Assembly: GCA_034440635.1 (NCBI GenBank)
Contig: JAOTON010002076.1
Location: 1-64,000, forward strand
From: Lepas anatifera
Taxonomy: Eukaryota > Arthropoda > Thecostraca > Lepadidae
Direction: 5' to 3'
Length of the DNA: 64,000 nucleotides
Below, piece by piece: positions 31,087 through 43,470 of this stretch. The position numbers and the translations under genes are program-made. Position 1 is the first letter of the stretch, and the number at the start of each line of letters is the position of its first letter. The notes beneath the pieces are model-generated. The model was not told where the DNA came from, did no database searches, and worked only from the letters and a program-made list of their open reading frames with translations.

Positions 31087-31274
31087 CGTTTACCCAGCTT
31101 TTTTTGTCTGTCCGTTCTATCGCTCTATAATTCAATACACCCCACTATAAATAGGACCCCTCCGCCTTCCAAGTCTTGTTAGTTGCAGCCTCAGTGGAAG
31201 GGCCAGCGTTTGCAATTCCAGGGAATAGGGATTGGAGAATTAGCATTTCAGATGCAACGTACAGACGTTCTCAC

Positions 31275-31497
31275 CTGGAATGTACGCAGACAGCCGACAG
31301 AAAAAATCGCCGAAAATGAGCGAACGCACGGTGTGTGTTTTTTTCTCGGACACTCTCCTTGCCTCGCGGACTACCACAGCAGTGCACGTCACAGCGTCCA
31401 GCGCCATACCCTGCAGCCGAGCGGCGGGCGGCGCCGGCGACGGAAGTCCTGCCGCGCCCGCCCCCGCGCCGCCAGCCCCTGCACCCTCGGATTCCAT
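31275..31497 (-). CDS. Possible first coding exon with Ala/Gly-rich start (CpG-rich)
   Basis: From ATG at 31497 the frame begins MESEGAGAGGAGAGAAGLPS, continues through ALDAVTCTAVVVREARR and SLIFGDFFCRLSAYIP, and ends at a strong donor, CCAG|GTGAGA. The block is the most CpG-dense in its area. I do not recognise the protein and cannot pair it with a second exon. Confidence 0.28.
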
Positions 31498-31559
31498 TAC
31501 AGCTGATCAGGCATGACGTCATTGAAAGGACATGACGTCACCACGAAACCTAATTCGGC

Positions 31560-32400
31560 TGCTGGGCTTGTGGAAGTGATAGCCCAGTCTCCGTACTGCA
31601 AACAACAGCTTTGTCAAAGGCTCTTGAATACTGCCTCGTCTGCCTTTGCAAAGCGCTTCTGTAGATAACTGAAAACGGCCCCGGTCTGCTATTAGTTTAA
31701 TCCATTTAGCTTTACTGATTAAATGCGATGCGAGTGCGAATGTAAACACGTTACCAGTAAACTATGAAACTGTCCTATGCACATCACTTACTTATGAGTT
31801 GAGCATGTTTAAAAGATGGTTTCAAAGCCCCGTTCTTTTGCAGCGCACTGTCCTGTAGTTATGCTGCATCGCAATACGTCTCCTAAGTGAAAACTGTACC
31901 GCACTACATATCCTGCAGCTATGCTGTGCCGCCGAGCACACTGTGGGTCTGGGAGGCTGCAGCTGATTTAACCCTATCAGGGCCTCATATCTGAGAGTGT
32001 CTGCTTTTATGCTGATGATACCCTATATATTCCGTGAAATAATGTTATATAACATATTAGCATAACTCAGACATTCACTGAAACAAATATTTTTGAACGT
32101 ATTGATTAAGTTCTACATCCAACAGTTAAGTATCTCCTGTTGTTGCAGCGTATAGTTTCCCCTAAAGCCAAACCCTTAAAGTAAGTTATCACCCTTCCCT
32201 GTTCTGCAGAGCACGGTCTTAGGCGGTCACATGGCACGAGCTCACCCACTTTGGCACCCTTCTGGGTTTTTAATGATATTTAAAACTAATGTGTGAGCGT
32301 GTGCCCCGAAAGTGAAAACGTTCAGATTTCAAATACTGCGGTGAAACTTAAGTTGAGAAACAAAAGTTGGCATTTAAATCGGCGAGGTTCCTTGTTTGAA
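31560..32400. other. No gene seen
   Basis: Moderately AT-rich sequence with no ORF or repeat worth naming. Confidence 0.5.
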
Positions 32401-33000
32401 AAGAGCCCAGGTGTTGCTGGGCTAAGTACCCCGGGTGGTGCTGAAACCCCTGAGCTGGTACGGGTTACCTGAGGTGATTTGCGTCTCTTTAAGCTTATTC
32501 AGGGCCCCTCAACTGGGCTGGGCAATTAAATTGGCCCGAAATGCCCGTGCTCATGTTAGGTCGCCCTGAGCTGGCTCCCTCAGCAGCTTTGGGATTAGTG
32601 ATGTTGACCTGGTCTGTGGTCCCTGAAATTGACCGGAGCCTTCAGCTGGTATGGCTCCTTGAGCTGATCTGGGCCATTTACATGGTCGGATCCCTTTTTG
32701 ACATCCTTTTGCTAGACTGGAACCCAAAGAGTTGGCACATGAGCCCATGAACTCATCGTGGGCCCCTTTTCTGATCTGGGGCCCCTGAACTGTTGTGGGG
32801 CATGCGAGGTAGTCTTGGGACCACTGAGATGGTGTGCACGTGCACACCATCAGAGTGTATACCCTGAGTTGATTTTACGATTCCTGAGATCAACGTATTG
32901 CAAGAAGCACTTGGGCTGTTCTGGGGGCCGTTTATCTTGACACCTATGGCTGATCTGGAACCCTGAGTTGACCCTGGTACCTATGAGCTCTTCGGGGGCC
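32400..33000 (-). repeat. GC-rich minisatellite (inverse orientation)
   Basis: Units such as CCTGAGCTGGCTCC and GATCTGGGGCCCCTGAACTG, the reverse-complement form of the 22970 array. Degenerate, about 25-30 bp period. Confidence 0.65.
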
Positions 33001-33001
33001 C

Positions 33002-33390
33002 TTAACACGCTCATTGTCGGGGGTCTGAGCCACTTTCGCACTGACGGGGGCCGGGTATCCGCCTCCCTAAGATCTAAAAAAACACGCTAGATAGCGAAAA
33101 ACGGCAAACGGTGTTGGGTAGTTCATTTAATTCTCTATAGAAAATATTTTAGGAACTGTTTTTGTCAGGTCACATTGAAGGTCACTAGAAGTCAAGGCAT
33201 GCCACCATAGGAATAAAATTTAGATGAAGTTTTTTAGTCATTACATCTCAACTAGTAAATATAGAGAAAACCAAGCTAGACCATCGGAATCCTCGCAGCA
33301 AGTCAAATCGAATGCTATATAATATGACCTTGCTAGGTCAAATCTGATCAAATATAGGATTTATATTCTGCAGGTCAAATATAGGATTAT
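33002..33390. mobile_element. TTAA-target transposon, left end only
   Basis: TTAA at 33002-33005, then CACGCTCATTGTCGGGGG and AACACGCTAGATAGCGAAAAACGG. It aligns in reverse with the right end of the 11896-12724 element over at least 120 bp. AGGTCA hexamers follow. The right end is missing. Confidence 0.65.
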
Positions 33391-34015
33391 AGGGAGCTTC
33401 ACTAGGGGCCTCTGAGCTGTTCTGGGGTCCCTGAGACTCTTGCACAAGAGGTTCCAGAATTGGGTTTGGGGCCCTAGCTGACTTAGGGGCCCTAAGCTGG
33501 TAAGGATCCCAGTGCTGCTATTGGCCCCTTAAACTGGTATGGGCTCCTTTAGCTTGTCTAAGATCCCTTGTGCCACTCTGGCGCTGCTGAAACTCGCCGG
33601 GGCTCCCAGCTGGTAGGGCCTCTTGTTTTTCTGGATCTCCTGAGCTGCTTTGGGCCTCTCAGTGAACCTGGGTGCCGTGCAGTTTTGGTGACCCCCTGAG
33701 TTGACATTGAGTCCCCTCAGCTGATCTGGGGCCCCTTTAAATAACCAGGCCCCAACTGATCTTGAAACCCATGTGTTGGCGCTGGAACCCCCTGAGCTTG
33801 TCGGGACCCTTGAACAGCCATGGCCCTCAGAATTGGTTTTGAGCCTCCTCAAAGGGGGTTTGCCGGTAGCCTCTGGGCTGTTCAGCGGCCGTGAGAAAGT
33901 ATTGCACATCCCCTACGTAGAGTTATTTCAGTGGTCACGAGCTGGTCCAGGGCCCCTGAGGCGATTTATTTACGAGGTCTCTGGCTTGGAAGTAGGGCCC
34001 CAGCTAAATTACAGT
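33390..34015 (-). repeat. GC-rich minisatellite (inverse orientation), second block
   Basis: Same unit family as 32400-33000 (GGGGCCCCTGAGCTG type), continuing after the TTAA element. Confidence 0.6.
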
Positions 34016-34019
34016 GCCT

Positions 34020-37000
34020 TAATCGAGCAGTGATAACTGAACTGACATCGAAAATTTAGAAATAGCAAGGAGCCTCATACCTAATGGGTCCCTATCATGC
34101 CAATTTAATTCTCTTTTTTAGTAGAATGCACTAGCTGGTCTGACCCGTTGAGATTTCCTGGGTCCGCACCGGCTAGTCACAAAATGTTTTTTTTCTTAAA
34201 ATTGGCTGAAATCGGGTAATTTCCGATGAAGAGTGAGGGCTGCCTCCCCTTCCCTGTCCTGAGGCCCGTGCTGGTATCAGCTGGCGCCCCTCTAGGCCCG
34301 GCTCCCGGCCATGCCTCTGCACCTCCACTGGGGTCGGCTCCGGCCCTACCTGGGTCGGTGCCGACAGCGCCCTCTATACTTCAGCAGCGGACGGCGCCAC
34401 CTCTGCGGAGTTTGGTACGGCGATGCGCGAGATAACCGCGTCACGTCTCAGCACGTGATTCACCGGGACTGCACTGTCACTGACCTGCTGGCCTCGTGGT
34501 GCAAATGCGAGCAGCAGAACTACCGCTAGATTACGCCTTCACTCTCAATATACTTGACCGACAACGGGCATTTATATACCTTCTTTCATTCAACATATCT
34601 TCCGCTCTAACATGATACCAGCATTCATCTTCTTTAGAAGAGCAATGTGGGCTTTGAATGAGGAAAAGGGCACGCCAAAAATACCCTCAGGAATTCCACA
34701 AACATCAAACCGATGACTGGTTTATTTCACATAACTTTAGTTTGTTTATTCACAGTCAGACTTGGGTATACTGAGTAACTGTGTAAATGCGAATCTAAGC
34801 GCTCGACCAAACGCCTCAGTATCACACGTGAGCGTCATGTCGCCGAAGACGGACGGGACGGTCCAACTAACCACCTCCATCTCCAACGCCCAACCAAAAC
34901 ACGTGGCGCGCGAGCAATTCGCGCTACTGCTACAAATACAACACTGTGCCTACCAAGAAAATCAAAGGTATACTTTCGCTAACAATCCTATTATTTCTCT
35001 CAATTAGCCGTGAAGCTCCATTCATGTAGGGCTTAGAAACACGAAGCAGCCGCACAAGAAAATTTTTTCCATCGTAACGCAAACCAACGCACAGTTACGG
35101 GCCGCCACGGACAGGCTGTGAAACCCACAACTAATAATTCTAATACTAGTTAGGCAGCTTCGCAATCCATAACATTAACAGCCTCCAGCCAGTGAAAATG
35201 GGCATTAGTAAAGTTTCGACTAAAAACACATTTAACAGAGGAAGCTGGCACATTATTTGAACTAAGGTCGCGGCGCTACTTCCGACACCATGTTCAGCTT
35301 ACATCGACAGCGATCAAACATTAAAATCCTCTAAATGACAAAAACCGTTAGAGAACTGAGCGCGTACGGGATAAAAACTCCCCAGATGATCGCCAAGCCA
35401 CCGCAGTAGGAAGTCCGGACAACCGCATGCTTGAGCTGAGTATTTCAAACTAAATCCCGGAAGATGCACAGAAGTCCTATGCCTGACACATCTGAGCCTG
35501 ACTGGTAACGCGGGAGATGAGCGGAAGGACAGCACCATCGGCTAGCGAAATCAAACATTGCTGTTCATAACCAAACTAAAATAAGGCCAAGGGCGCATTA
35601 CGAAGCTAAATTTTCTGAGATGTTTATTTTTTTGGCTATTTATGAAACAAATACCGAAAACATTCATCATTACTCTCTAAAAATTATTATGAAATGTTCA
35701 GGGCTTTGAATCCTTGCGAAATTATCATTGGAAATAAAAACGATGGCGTAAGCCCATCTCAAAAGGCTTTCCAATGAACTTTTTAGTCTCCAATAGAGAG
35801 ACATTTCAGGTCAATTACGATAGTCCAATTTTGGTACAGCGGTATTCTGCATTCGGGTCAGAGTAGATAACTTCACAAATAACAAACCATGTGCTCATTG
35901 TTCCCACAACTCAACCCAAAAGCGGCTGACTGAGGCACACAACCCCGTTCACAAAAATGGCGGCAAAACCCCCAGACAAATCATCATTCACGACACATCT
36001 CTGACGTCGCACTCGCAAATGCTCCATTGCAGCACCCGACATCTAAACACATCACGGCGACACCTCATCACTGACGTCAGTCCATGGCAGGTGGTGGCAA
36101 CATTGGTCCACCCGCGTCTGCTAGTGGTTCCCAACACTTCTAACGCGCTGAGCGCCGAAATCGATAGCAAGCTCACAACTATTTCTGGTCCGTATTGTTT
36201 AGCTTTTCGGCCACCAGGGTGTTGGACTGTCATCGGCGAACGACACCCGATCCTGATGTAGATCATTTGGAAAATGAGAGGTCGGACAACGGTGACAACA
36301 AAGTGAACTCTACACGTTTCCCAAATTAAAATTACAATACTGGGAATATATTTTTTTCTGAATGTTTGGGCCAGAATCGGCCCACTGGGGGAGGCCAACA
36401 TGATTTTTTTTAATGAACAGGGCACGAATACTGACAGAGGCAATGACACAGCAGAGGAGAGGGGCTGAGACCCGAAGTAAAAACTTGCGAGCTGTGTTGG
36501 AAAGTGCGAACCAAGCGCCTCCCCAAAACGTAAAAATGGGGAAATTCACGAACGCCAGCGCCGGTAATAGGAAGAATAAAACAAAAATATAGGCCAAGTT
36601 ACACAATTTGCGGGGGTCCCCCATAGCTAAGGCATGGGAGACTCATTCTCCCTCCACTTGCCTCGACGCGACGACTGTACCTCCACTGGCTCCCCATAAA
36701 AAGCGCCCAGCAGTCTGATAACCATTCCTCCTCTTCTATTACCCCAATGAGTAGAGCAGCGTCTTCTGCTGTTCTAGAAGACATTTCCAGCAGGTCATTC
36801 TGGTTCCGTACTAGGTTAGCGGGGAGGTTAGCGGCGAAACCCAACAACGAAGCAATCGGAACTTTGTCAACTAATTTGAGTCAGAAACTCAGAAGGAATT
36901 GACATTGGAATAAAATGAGATTAATTCAGTTCCACCATTCAATACAACTACCCCACACTAGCCGCACCTATGGTTTTAGTATGCTGACTTATTCGGGAAA

Positions 37001-37888
37001 AAAACTTATTAACATAGCCCGACGACGGCACGCCGGGAAATGGAATGTGGCGCCGAGTCAAACGAAGTTTGAGCTACCAGTTTGTAGAGCATATCTAACG
37101 CCCACCGATTTCATACTTGGCTTCTCCAAATCTTCACACCTTGAGGAGAAATACGCGCTTTCTGAGCGGATATTAATATCTCTCTTTTCTCTCTCCCGTC
37201 CAGGGAGGGGATTGGACGTAAAGATGCAGTATTCCACTCCAATCACTCGCCTGTTTCTCCGCAAACGGTGGATGTTTGGGACAGAAGATGTAAAAAAGCA
37301 AGTACTTTTGGGACGCTCCATATCATGAAATCCCATTGAGGTGCCACACTCCACTAATGACGCAGAGTAATACAATTGTCACAAAGATCAGCAGCAGAGC
37401 ACTGACGACAATCCTCCGTCATATAACCGCCAAGTTCCGACCCGATCCACCGCCTGCAGATGTCCAAATCGAACCGGCTGCCAGATAATCCCGGGTTTGC
37501 TGCCAGAGCCTCCCGGGTTTTCCGCCAGATCCCCCGGGTCTGCTGCCATGGCTTGCTGCACGTCGGGTGGTTGTTGCAGATGAGCTGCACACATCTACTG
37601 GAGTCCAATGCCGCCTGCTGTCTGGCGGTCACGAGGTTAGGTCGGATCCATACACACCGCACTACGGGGCAGTGGGGTGGGCAATGTTCCACACGAGATT
37701 ACCGGGGATGCTGCGACCACCAGGTTGTAGCTGCCGCATAGTCACCTCAGGCTACATGATACGGCACAACGCCAGTCTGTGAAACCACGAACCAGACCCC
37801 GCGATGACGGCTAATCACACTACCACCGACCAACCACATGATCACCCTCCACACCGGCCGCATCGCCAGCCAAGGAAGGCTTCTGCAG
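34020..37888. other. No confident gene; several open frames
   Basis: Open frames at 34311-34529 (+), 36310-36624 (-, with a hydrophobic stretch), 36599-36847 (-) and 37375-37692 (-, Cys-rich, just 3' of the Rab-like gene) show no recognised domains. The last is probably 3' UTR. Confidence 0.35.
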
Positions 37889-38084
37889 CTAGCAGGAGCA
37901 CGAGTCCTGCTCCACTTCCGGCGCAACCACTTTGAAGGAGCGGTCGTCCAGCCTCTCCAGCTCCTTGCGTGAGCGGCTGCTGACGGCCACCTGGCGGGCT
38001 ATCTCGGTGAACATCTCGTGCACGCCCTCGCCGGTGCGACACGATGTTTTGAAGACGCCAGTCACCACGTTGTGACACTGCTCA
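37889..38084 (-). CDS. Rab-like GTPase exon 3 (G5 loop, prenylated tail)
   Basis: Acceptor CTCTCCCGCAG, then CEQCHNVVTGVFKTSCRTGE, MFTEIARQVAV and a tail ending DSCSC and TAG. Confidence 0.92.
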
Positions 38085-39529
38085 CTGCGGGAGAGATGTG
38101 ATGGTGGCAGGTCATGACGAAGTCATGGGGACGAAGCAGTGCATTGACGATGGAAACTAGGCTTAATGTTGTCAACATTTCCCGTTAGGGCTATACAATA
38201 TGTCCCAAAAGACCACACAGTAAACACGAAATTAGGAAGGAGCCACTAATAATGAATGATTGAGAAATCCTGCTACAGATGATGAACAATACCCAGGACA
38301 AGCCATAAAGACCAGCCGTGAATGCATGGTCGAAAAAGGACCTAGGGCACGCTCATATTATATTCGATCCATAAATTCTTGTAATGAAACCACACAGTTT
38401 AAATGATGGTGTGCTGTTAGGTCCTTGGCTTCCCGATCAAAATCAATCAGATGCCATTGTGTGTTTATTTTTAGCCATCCCGAACAAAATTCTTCAAAGA
38501 AAACGAGTCAACAGGTACGACCCCACCCTAAATTGAGCTAATCCAGCGCCAATTAAACACACGAATGTTCGTAAATAAGGTTGTCTTAGTTCTGCCAATA
38601 AGCAGACAAGTTCCAACCCACTCACCAGAACATCTGTATGTCGGCATCGCTGACGACCTCGTCGTGTTTGAGGTCGGACTTGTTACCGCATACGTAAATC
38701 TTAGCGTGCTCGGCGTGCGACACGATCTCCAGCAGGTGCTGTGACAACACGTTGAAGCTGTCGACGTTGTCCAGGCTGAAGACCAGAATAGCAGCTTCGG
38801 CGAACTTGAAGTAGGAAGAAGTGACCGACGCTACCCGCTCCAGACCGCCCGTGTCCCAAAGCTGGAGCTGTTGCGGAAGAGGACTCAGCAGTTGGTGACG
38901 TTAAACAGCGGACACGAGTGCTCAAAGGTGGATACAAACAACGCACCTTTTCTTGACACACATAACAGTCAGGCACATATGTTTTGAGCTGCTTCGCTTC
39001 AAAATCAAATGAATTTAAATTAATCGTTCCTTCATACTGATGAACAGAACAAGTTCTATGTGACGCATTTCCAAATGACCAATGAGAAAAGAGGACACTT
39101 AATCTATAGAACGCCCGGATGGAAACAGAAGAAGTTACTGCTGAAATGGGAAGCTGTTAGAAAATATATCAGGACACAGTGAAATAAAAAAGAACGGATA
39201 CGTTGACATATCTTGAGGCAGCACGACTGGTGTCAACTCAACGTGCATCCGTTCTTTAAAACAAATTGAAGCCTTTCACGACAAATTCATACACCTGGCG
39301 GAACTCACAAGCGGAGTGAGAAATAGAATTCCCCCGTACATACCTTGATTTGTCGTTCGTCGGGGCCGACTGTGTACACTTTCTCATACTGATCTAGTCC
39401 CAGAGTGGACCTCCTATCTGAGGCAGATACAAATGTGTCCATCGCGAAGCGTCGGAACAGCGAGGATTTCCCCACGCCGTACTCCCCGCACAGGATCACC
39501 TTCTGACTGGGCATCTTCAGCGTCGCCAT
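37889..39529 (-). CDS. Rab-like small GTPase, three exons, intact (207 aa)
   Basis: Exons 39344-39529, 38626-38867 and 37889-38084 join in consistent phase (0, then 2) to 624 nt with no frame break. Visible motifs: P-loop GEYGVGKSS, switch II WDTGGLER, base-binding NKSD, G5-like SCRTG, and C-terminal SCSC ending, which fits double geranylgeranylation. Such proteins cycle between GTP and GDP forms on membranes in vesicle traffic. The switch II has GG where nearly all Rabs have AG. The segment IYVCGNKSDL recalls Rab24, but I cannot assign a named orthologue. The ATG at 39529 is preferred over an in-frame upstream one at 39562 because it sits in GCCATGG and the P-loop then falls at the usual distance. 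Length is normal for a Rab. Confidence 0.9.
38626..38867 (-). CDS. Rab-like GTPase exon 2 (switch II, NKSD)
   Basis: Acceptor CTTCCGCAACAG, then LQLWDTGGLERVASVTSSYF, AAILVFSLDN and IYVCGNKSDL. Donor TG|GTGAGT, phase 2. Confidence 0.92.
39344..39529 (-). CDS. Rab-like GTPase exon 1 (P-loop)
   Basis: MATLKMPSQKVILCGEYGVG start through KSSLFRRF, STLGLDQYEKVYTV and DERQIK. Donor AAG|GTATGT, phase 0. 62 codons. Confidence 0.9.
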
Positions 39530-39659
39530 GGCAACCACTGGCGACGTCACATGTACCTCCAAAACGACGAGTGGTCACAGGCTCCCCAAAGTCAGGCTTC
39601 AAGGATTAAGTTCACATCTGAAAAAACTGACTGTTTAACATACAGTAAGAACTGAGACC

Positions 39660-40210
39660 CCGACAACATCCCATAGAATGGCATGGTGATAATCTTTTAA
39701 TGAATAAAGCGCTCTATTTTATTTTCGGGTATGTTTTAGTTCCATTATAAATTGGATGGTTTAAGAAGTGATTGAAAAATTCAAGGATAATTCAGAGACA
39801 AAGAGGAAGCAATGGACCAAGGAAAAAATACATTGAAACTAGGAGCTGTCATCCAGCGCTCCCATATCTTTTCGGGGGAGGGGAAACCACAAAATTCTAC
39901 TCTTTGGTCCGGCAGAGTCCAACAAAGCAACATTACTGGAATCCTGAGGTAATTGATCACTGATTCATAAAGTAAAGAAAACTGGTTTGACAGGCCTTGT
40001 GCTGACAGTGATTCTATGAATATTCTATGTTACTGACAGTGAATGAAAGCTATTTTGGCCCCCATTCAATTCACAGCAACCTAAATGTAAGTTCAAGTAG
40101 CCCTGACTCGAATGCTAGCAATTGAAGGGCCCACCAGAGCACTAAACTGCTATTCATTGCTTCCTCTTTGGTATTCAACCATAAAAATAGCATTGTGGGC
40201 TCATGCTAAG
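39660..40210. other. Upstream of the Rab-like gene; no coding signal
   Basis: AT-rich sequence between the Rab-like start and the inverted repeat. No TATA box or other element can be singled out. Confidence 0.4.
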
Positions 40211-41668
40211 GCCAGTCTGCAAAGTATGGCAGCAGGCCAAGCGAGTCGCACCAGCCATCTAAAATTCTCACACCACCAGCCTCCAAAAATTCGCACCAAC
40301 CTGCCATATACCAGGAAGAAAAACACACCCATTCCTACTCACTCGATGCAATGCTACCTCCCTTATTAGTTAGTTAGTTAGTTAAGGACTATTTTATAAT
40401 GCCCCCTCCTGTGACTTAATAACCATTCAGCCACTATTTGTTTGGTTTAAGTGCCACTTTCCTTGCACCAGTCTTGCAAATTTGCACCAGTTTGATAAAG
40501 TTCACACCACTCTCGCTCCTGTCTCCAAGGGCACTCAAACCGACGAGATCTCATCGAAAATGCCTTACTTTGCACACTGGTGCTAAGGGCTGTTCATATA
40601 TCATTTCAGGGATCGGAGGAGAAAGGGGTCTGGATTTCACTAACGAAGGGGGAGGAGTCTGACTTTCGCTGTAGAGGAGGGAACATCAACAGAGCATCAC
40701 TGAAAAAATAAAATAAGTGCATGGTTTTGCAAACTTTAAGAATATGGGGGACACCCCTAGGTGGGCGGTACAATTTCAAAACTTGGCCCCCCAATGATAC
40801 CCTGGTTGTGCCGCTGCTGTGTTCCAGATTGAGATGCAGGCATAGGTACTTAAACCAAATCAATTACAGCAATTTTTGTGGCAATGGGCAAAATATCCTT
40901 TCTTTACCAAACCTCTGTATTAAGAGCAAATCAAGTTGAGTATACATCATCTCTGGCAGAATAATAAAAAACAAAACATTGAATTGTTGAATGTTCCTAC
41001 AATAAATGGTTGGTTGAACCTGAATGGGTAAGTAAGGGGCAGGGAGGTTGAAAGACCAACAGCAGTGAAGTATGGTGGAAAGGCAACAACATTCCAGAAT
41101 AGGTATGGAAGATGTATGAATGATCAGAAAGACATGGTAGGGGGATGAAAAAGGTAACATTCCAGTGTCAGTAGGAATGGGCGTGTAATTCTCCCTGGTA
41201 CCAGTGTGCAAAGTATGCCATTTTCGACGAGATCTCGTTGGTGCGAGTGCCCTTGGAGACAGGACCAAGTGGTGCAAATTTTATCAACCTGGTGTGAATT
41301 TGTGAAGTTAGTGGCACTTAAACTAAACAAATGATGACTGAATGGCTATTAAGACAAAGCAGAGGGCCTTATAAAAAGTCCGTAACTAACTGACTAATGA
41401 TTGAGGTAGCATTGCATTTTAGGGGTAGGAATGGGTGCATTTTTCCCTGGTATGTGGCAGATTGGTGCAAATTTTTGGAGGCTGGTGGTGCGAAAATTTT
41501 AGATGGCTGGTGCGACTCGTCTGGCCTGCTGCCATACTTTGCAGACTGGCCCTGGTACCTATATTGCAGATTGGTGCAAATTTTTGCTGGCTGACATTGC
41601 AAATTGGTGCATGAATTCTAGGTGGCTGGTGCAACTCATCTGGCCTGCTGCCATACTTTGCAGACTGG
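40211..41668. repeat. Long inverted repeat (foldback element)
   Basis: Segment 40211-40372 is the inverse of 41391-41550, and 40430-40590 is the inverse of 41180-41345, in mirrored order around a loop of about 590 bp. Shared pieces include CTGCCATACTTTGCAGACTGG and CTGTCTCCAAGGGCACTC. TTAGT-type short repeats sit at matching places in both arms. The outer right segment is duplicated once more (41551-41668). Confidence 0.85.
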
Positions 41669-41669
41669 G

Positions 41670-42283
41670 GTACTGCAAGGCATCAGAAGGAATAGCTGAA
41701 TTGGAAAGAAAATTTCAGGAACTGGTGACTGGAAGCGGCAGTTCCCACCTCCTCCAGTGGCCCAAGTGTTTCAACCAGTTTCAATTTGTTCCAATTGATC
41801 CATTCAAAAACTATTCATCAACAACAATTACTATTACATCTCCGCCCGCCCAACCACCGCGCAACACCACGGCGTCGTTCTTGTCGTCCGTCGCCTTCCA
41901 AGAATAAACACAACAACAATAAAAAAGTGTGCATGTGCACCATTGCTGCCTTTGAAGAAAATATTCAACCAAGTGCAGGCTTAAGTTTGAGTAGCTTTAG
42001 GGTAATAAAGTGTAAAAGCACGTGATAATTCATTAACAAATATGTTCATTTCTGTACTAAGAATGATGCTGCTTCTGTTATATTTCATGCGCCACCTATG
42101 GTTGCTCTGCTGCTTCTGCCTATTAATAGCAGAGACTGCTGCTAAAGCTGGGAATTCTGATCTATGATTTGTCAAAGATCAAAATAGGCCATTATTGCAC
42201 GAATAAGAGATAAGTGTTTTTGCTACTGGTTTTGTCTGACCATAGACTTCTGCTCATGCATTAGCAAATTTTCCCTTTGAACC
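41670..42283. other. No gene seen
   Basis: Mixed sequence with short ORFs only. Confidence 0.4.
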
Positions 42284-42397
42284 ATGGATCACGTACGACT
42301 GGAATGGAAGCTCTGGCCATTTCTCATTGTGATCAGCGTATCGAATTGTTTGGTGCGCCATCTATTGAGAGAAGTTGGAATGATCACCCCCGCAGAG
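42284..42397 (+). CDS. Possible first exon encoding a signal-anchor-like peptide
   Basis: An ATG in ACCATGG context opens 38 codons with a hydrophobic core (KLWPFLIVISVSNCLVRHLL) and ends at GAG|GTATGA in phase 0. It could be the first exon of a secreted or membrane protein. No second exon was identified, and the frame is too short to be sure. Confidence 0.22.
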
Positions 42398-42870
42398 GTA
42401 TGATTAGAATAGAGCGTGCTGCCATCGTCGCTACGATATGGGCCAGGTCAGAGGCAGGCGATTTTTAACATGTTAACTAGGGGCCATTCCCTCAGTCGGA
42501 ATAAATGCCCCCAGTGCCCGGAGATTGGCCCCCGGTGAAATATACATGAGATGGCTTAAATTAAATTGAGCAAACCCACATCACCTGACGAAAAAAGGAC
42601 AGAGCACCACCCGATAATAATTATGTCGTTCTATCGCTCGTCCCAAATTGGCAATTCACCAAAATAATGTTAAAAAATTTTCATCTGTGGCTGTCTTCCT
42701 ACTCTATTGTGCGAAGATCAAACAAAGCACGTAGTTGCGGGAAATCCCGGCAAAGCAGCGTCAGCATCAACTAATCACAGTGCTGCGTGCTCTATCCGAC
42801 CGGAAGCCCCACCCCAGTCAGTACCGTGGGATTTCATGATGCTCTTCATTCACACGAGGTCAGTTGTCAG

Positions 42871-43213
42871 CCGTGGCGGATCCAGGATCCACGAAAAAGG
42901 CATTTGCCCCCCCAACGGAAAAGCTCGGGGCAAAACTATTTTTTGCCCCCCAATGCGATCGACCTCCTTTTTCCCCGACTCATTTTTAGTTGATAAGCAA
43001 TATTTTTGCGCTTCAACTCTCAACTTCAAACAGAACCAACTAAGTTCAGTGGAAATATGGGGGGCTTTGGATAGGAAAAAAGTATCTTGAAATCATTTCA
43101 TAGCGCGAATTGTATATCATATTGTAGCGTGATTTTTACTGCGTGACGATTTTTTCTTCTTTTTTTCTACTTTGGTTTGCTCCTCCCAAACCGACCGGCT
43201 AGATCCGCCACTG
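42871..43213 (+). mobile_element. hAT MITE, GGCGGATC family, intact copy (343 bp)
   Basis: Left end CCGTGGCGGATCCAGG, right end GATCCGCCACTG. Exact 8-bp duplication GTTGTCAG at 42863-42870 and 43214-43221. Interior matches the 17703 copy (GGCATTTGCCCCCC, CGGAAAAGCTCGGGGCAAAA). Confidence 0.92.
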
Positions 43214-43369
43214 GTTGTCAGCGCTCAGAGCTCGTTCGTGGATTAGGCAGTACACGGTGTATTCAACGCTCGTCAGACTAGTCACTGGTGTGGTGGTGTG
43301 AAATGCTTAGCGCATGGCCCACATTTTTGCCCTAACGCCCTTTTCTCTTTTACAGTAACATAGAGCGGG

Positions 43370-43470
43370 GGTAAGAATCAGGGCGGCAGTGATAAGTCAG
43401 GGGCGGCATGCATCAGGGTGGCAGTGATAAGCGGGAGGGGGCAGTGATGAACCAGGGCCAACAAAGTCTT
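43370..43470 (+). repeat. GGCGGCATGAATCAGG-type minisatellite, short block
   Basis: About three units of GGCAGTGATRAGYC and GGGCGGCATGCATCAGGG. The same unit forms 57400-57640 and flanks the insertion at 50285. Confidence 0.7.

Noticed and set aside
36310..36847. Two overlapping minus-strand frames, one hydrophobic
   Set aside because: They overlap in different frames, lack splice support and match nothing I recognise.
37375..37692. Cysteine-rich minus-strand frame just 3' of the Rab-like stop
   Set aside because: It looks protein-like but has no recognised family, and its position suggests 3' UTR. The opposite strand is also open.
40598..40830. Possible hAT ends (CAGGGATCGGAGG and, inverted, CAGCGGCACAACCAGGG) in the foldback loop
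   Set aside because: The two ends do not match each other and no 8-bp duplication was found.
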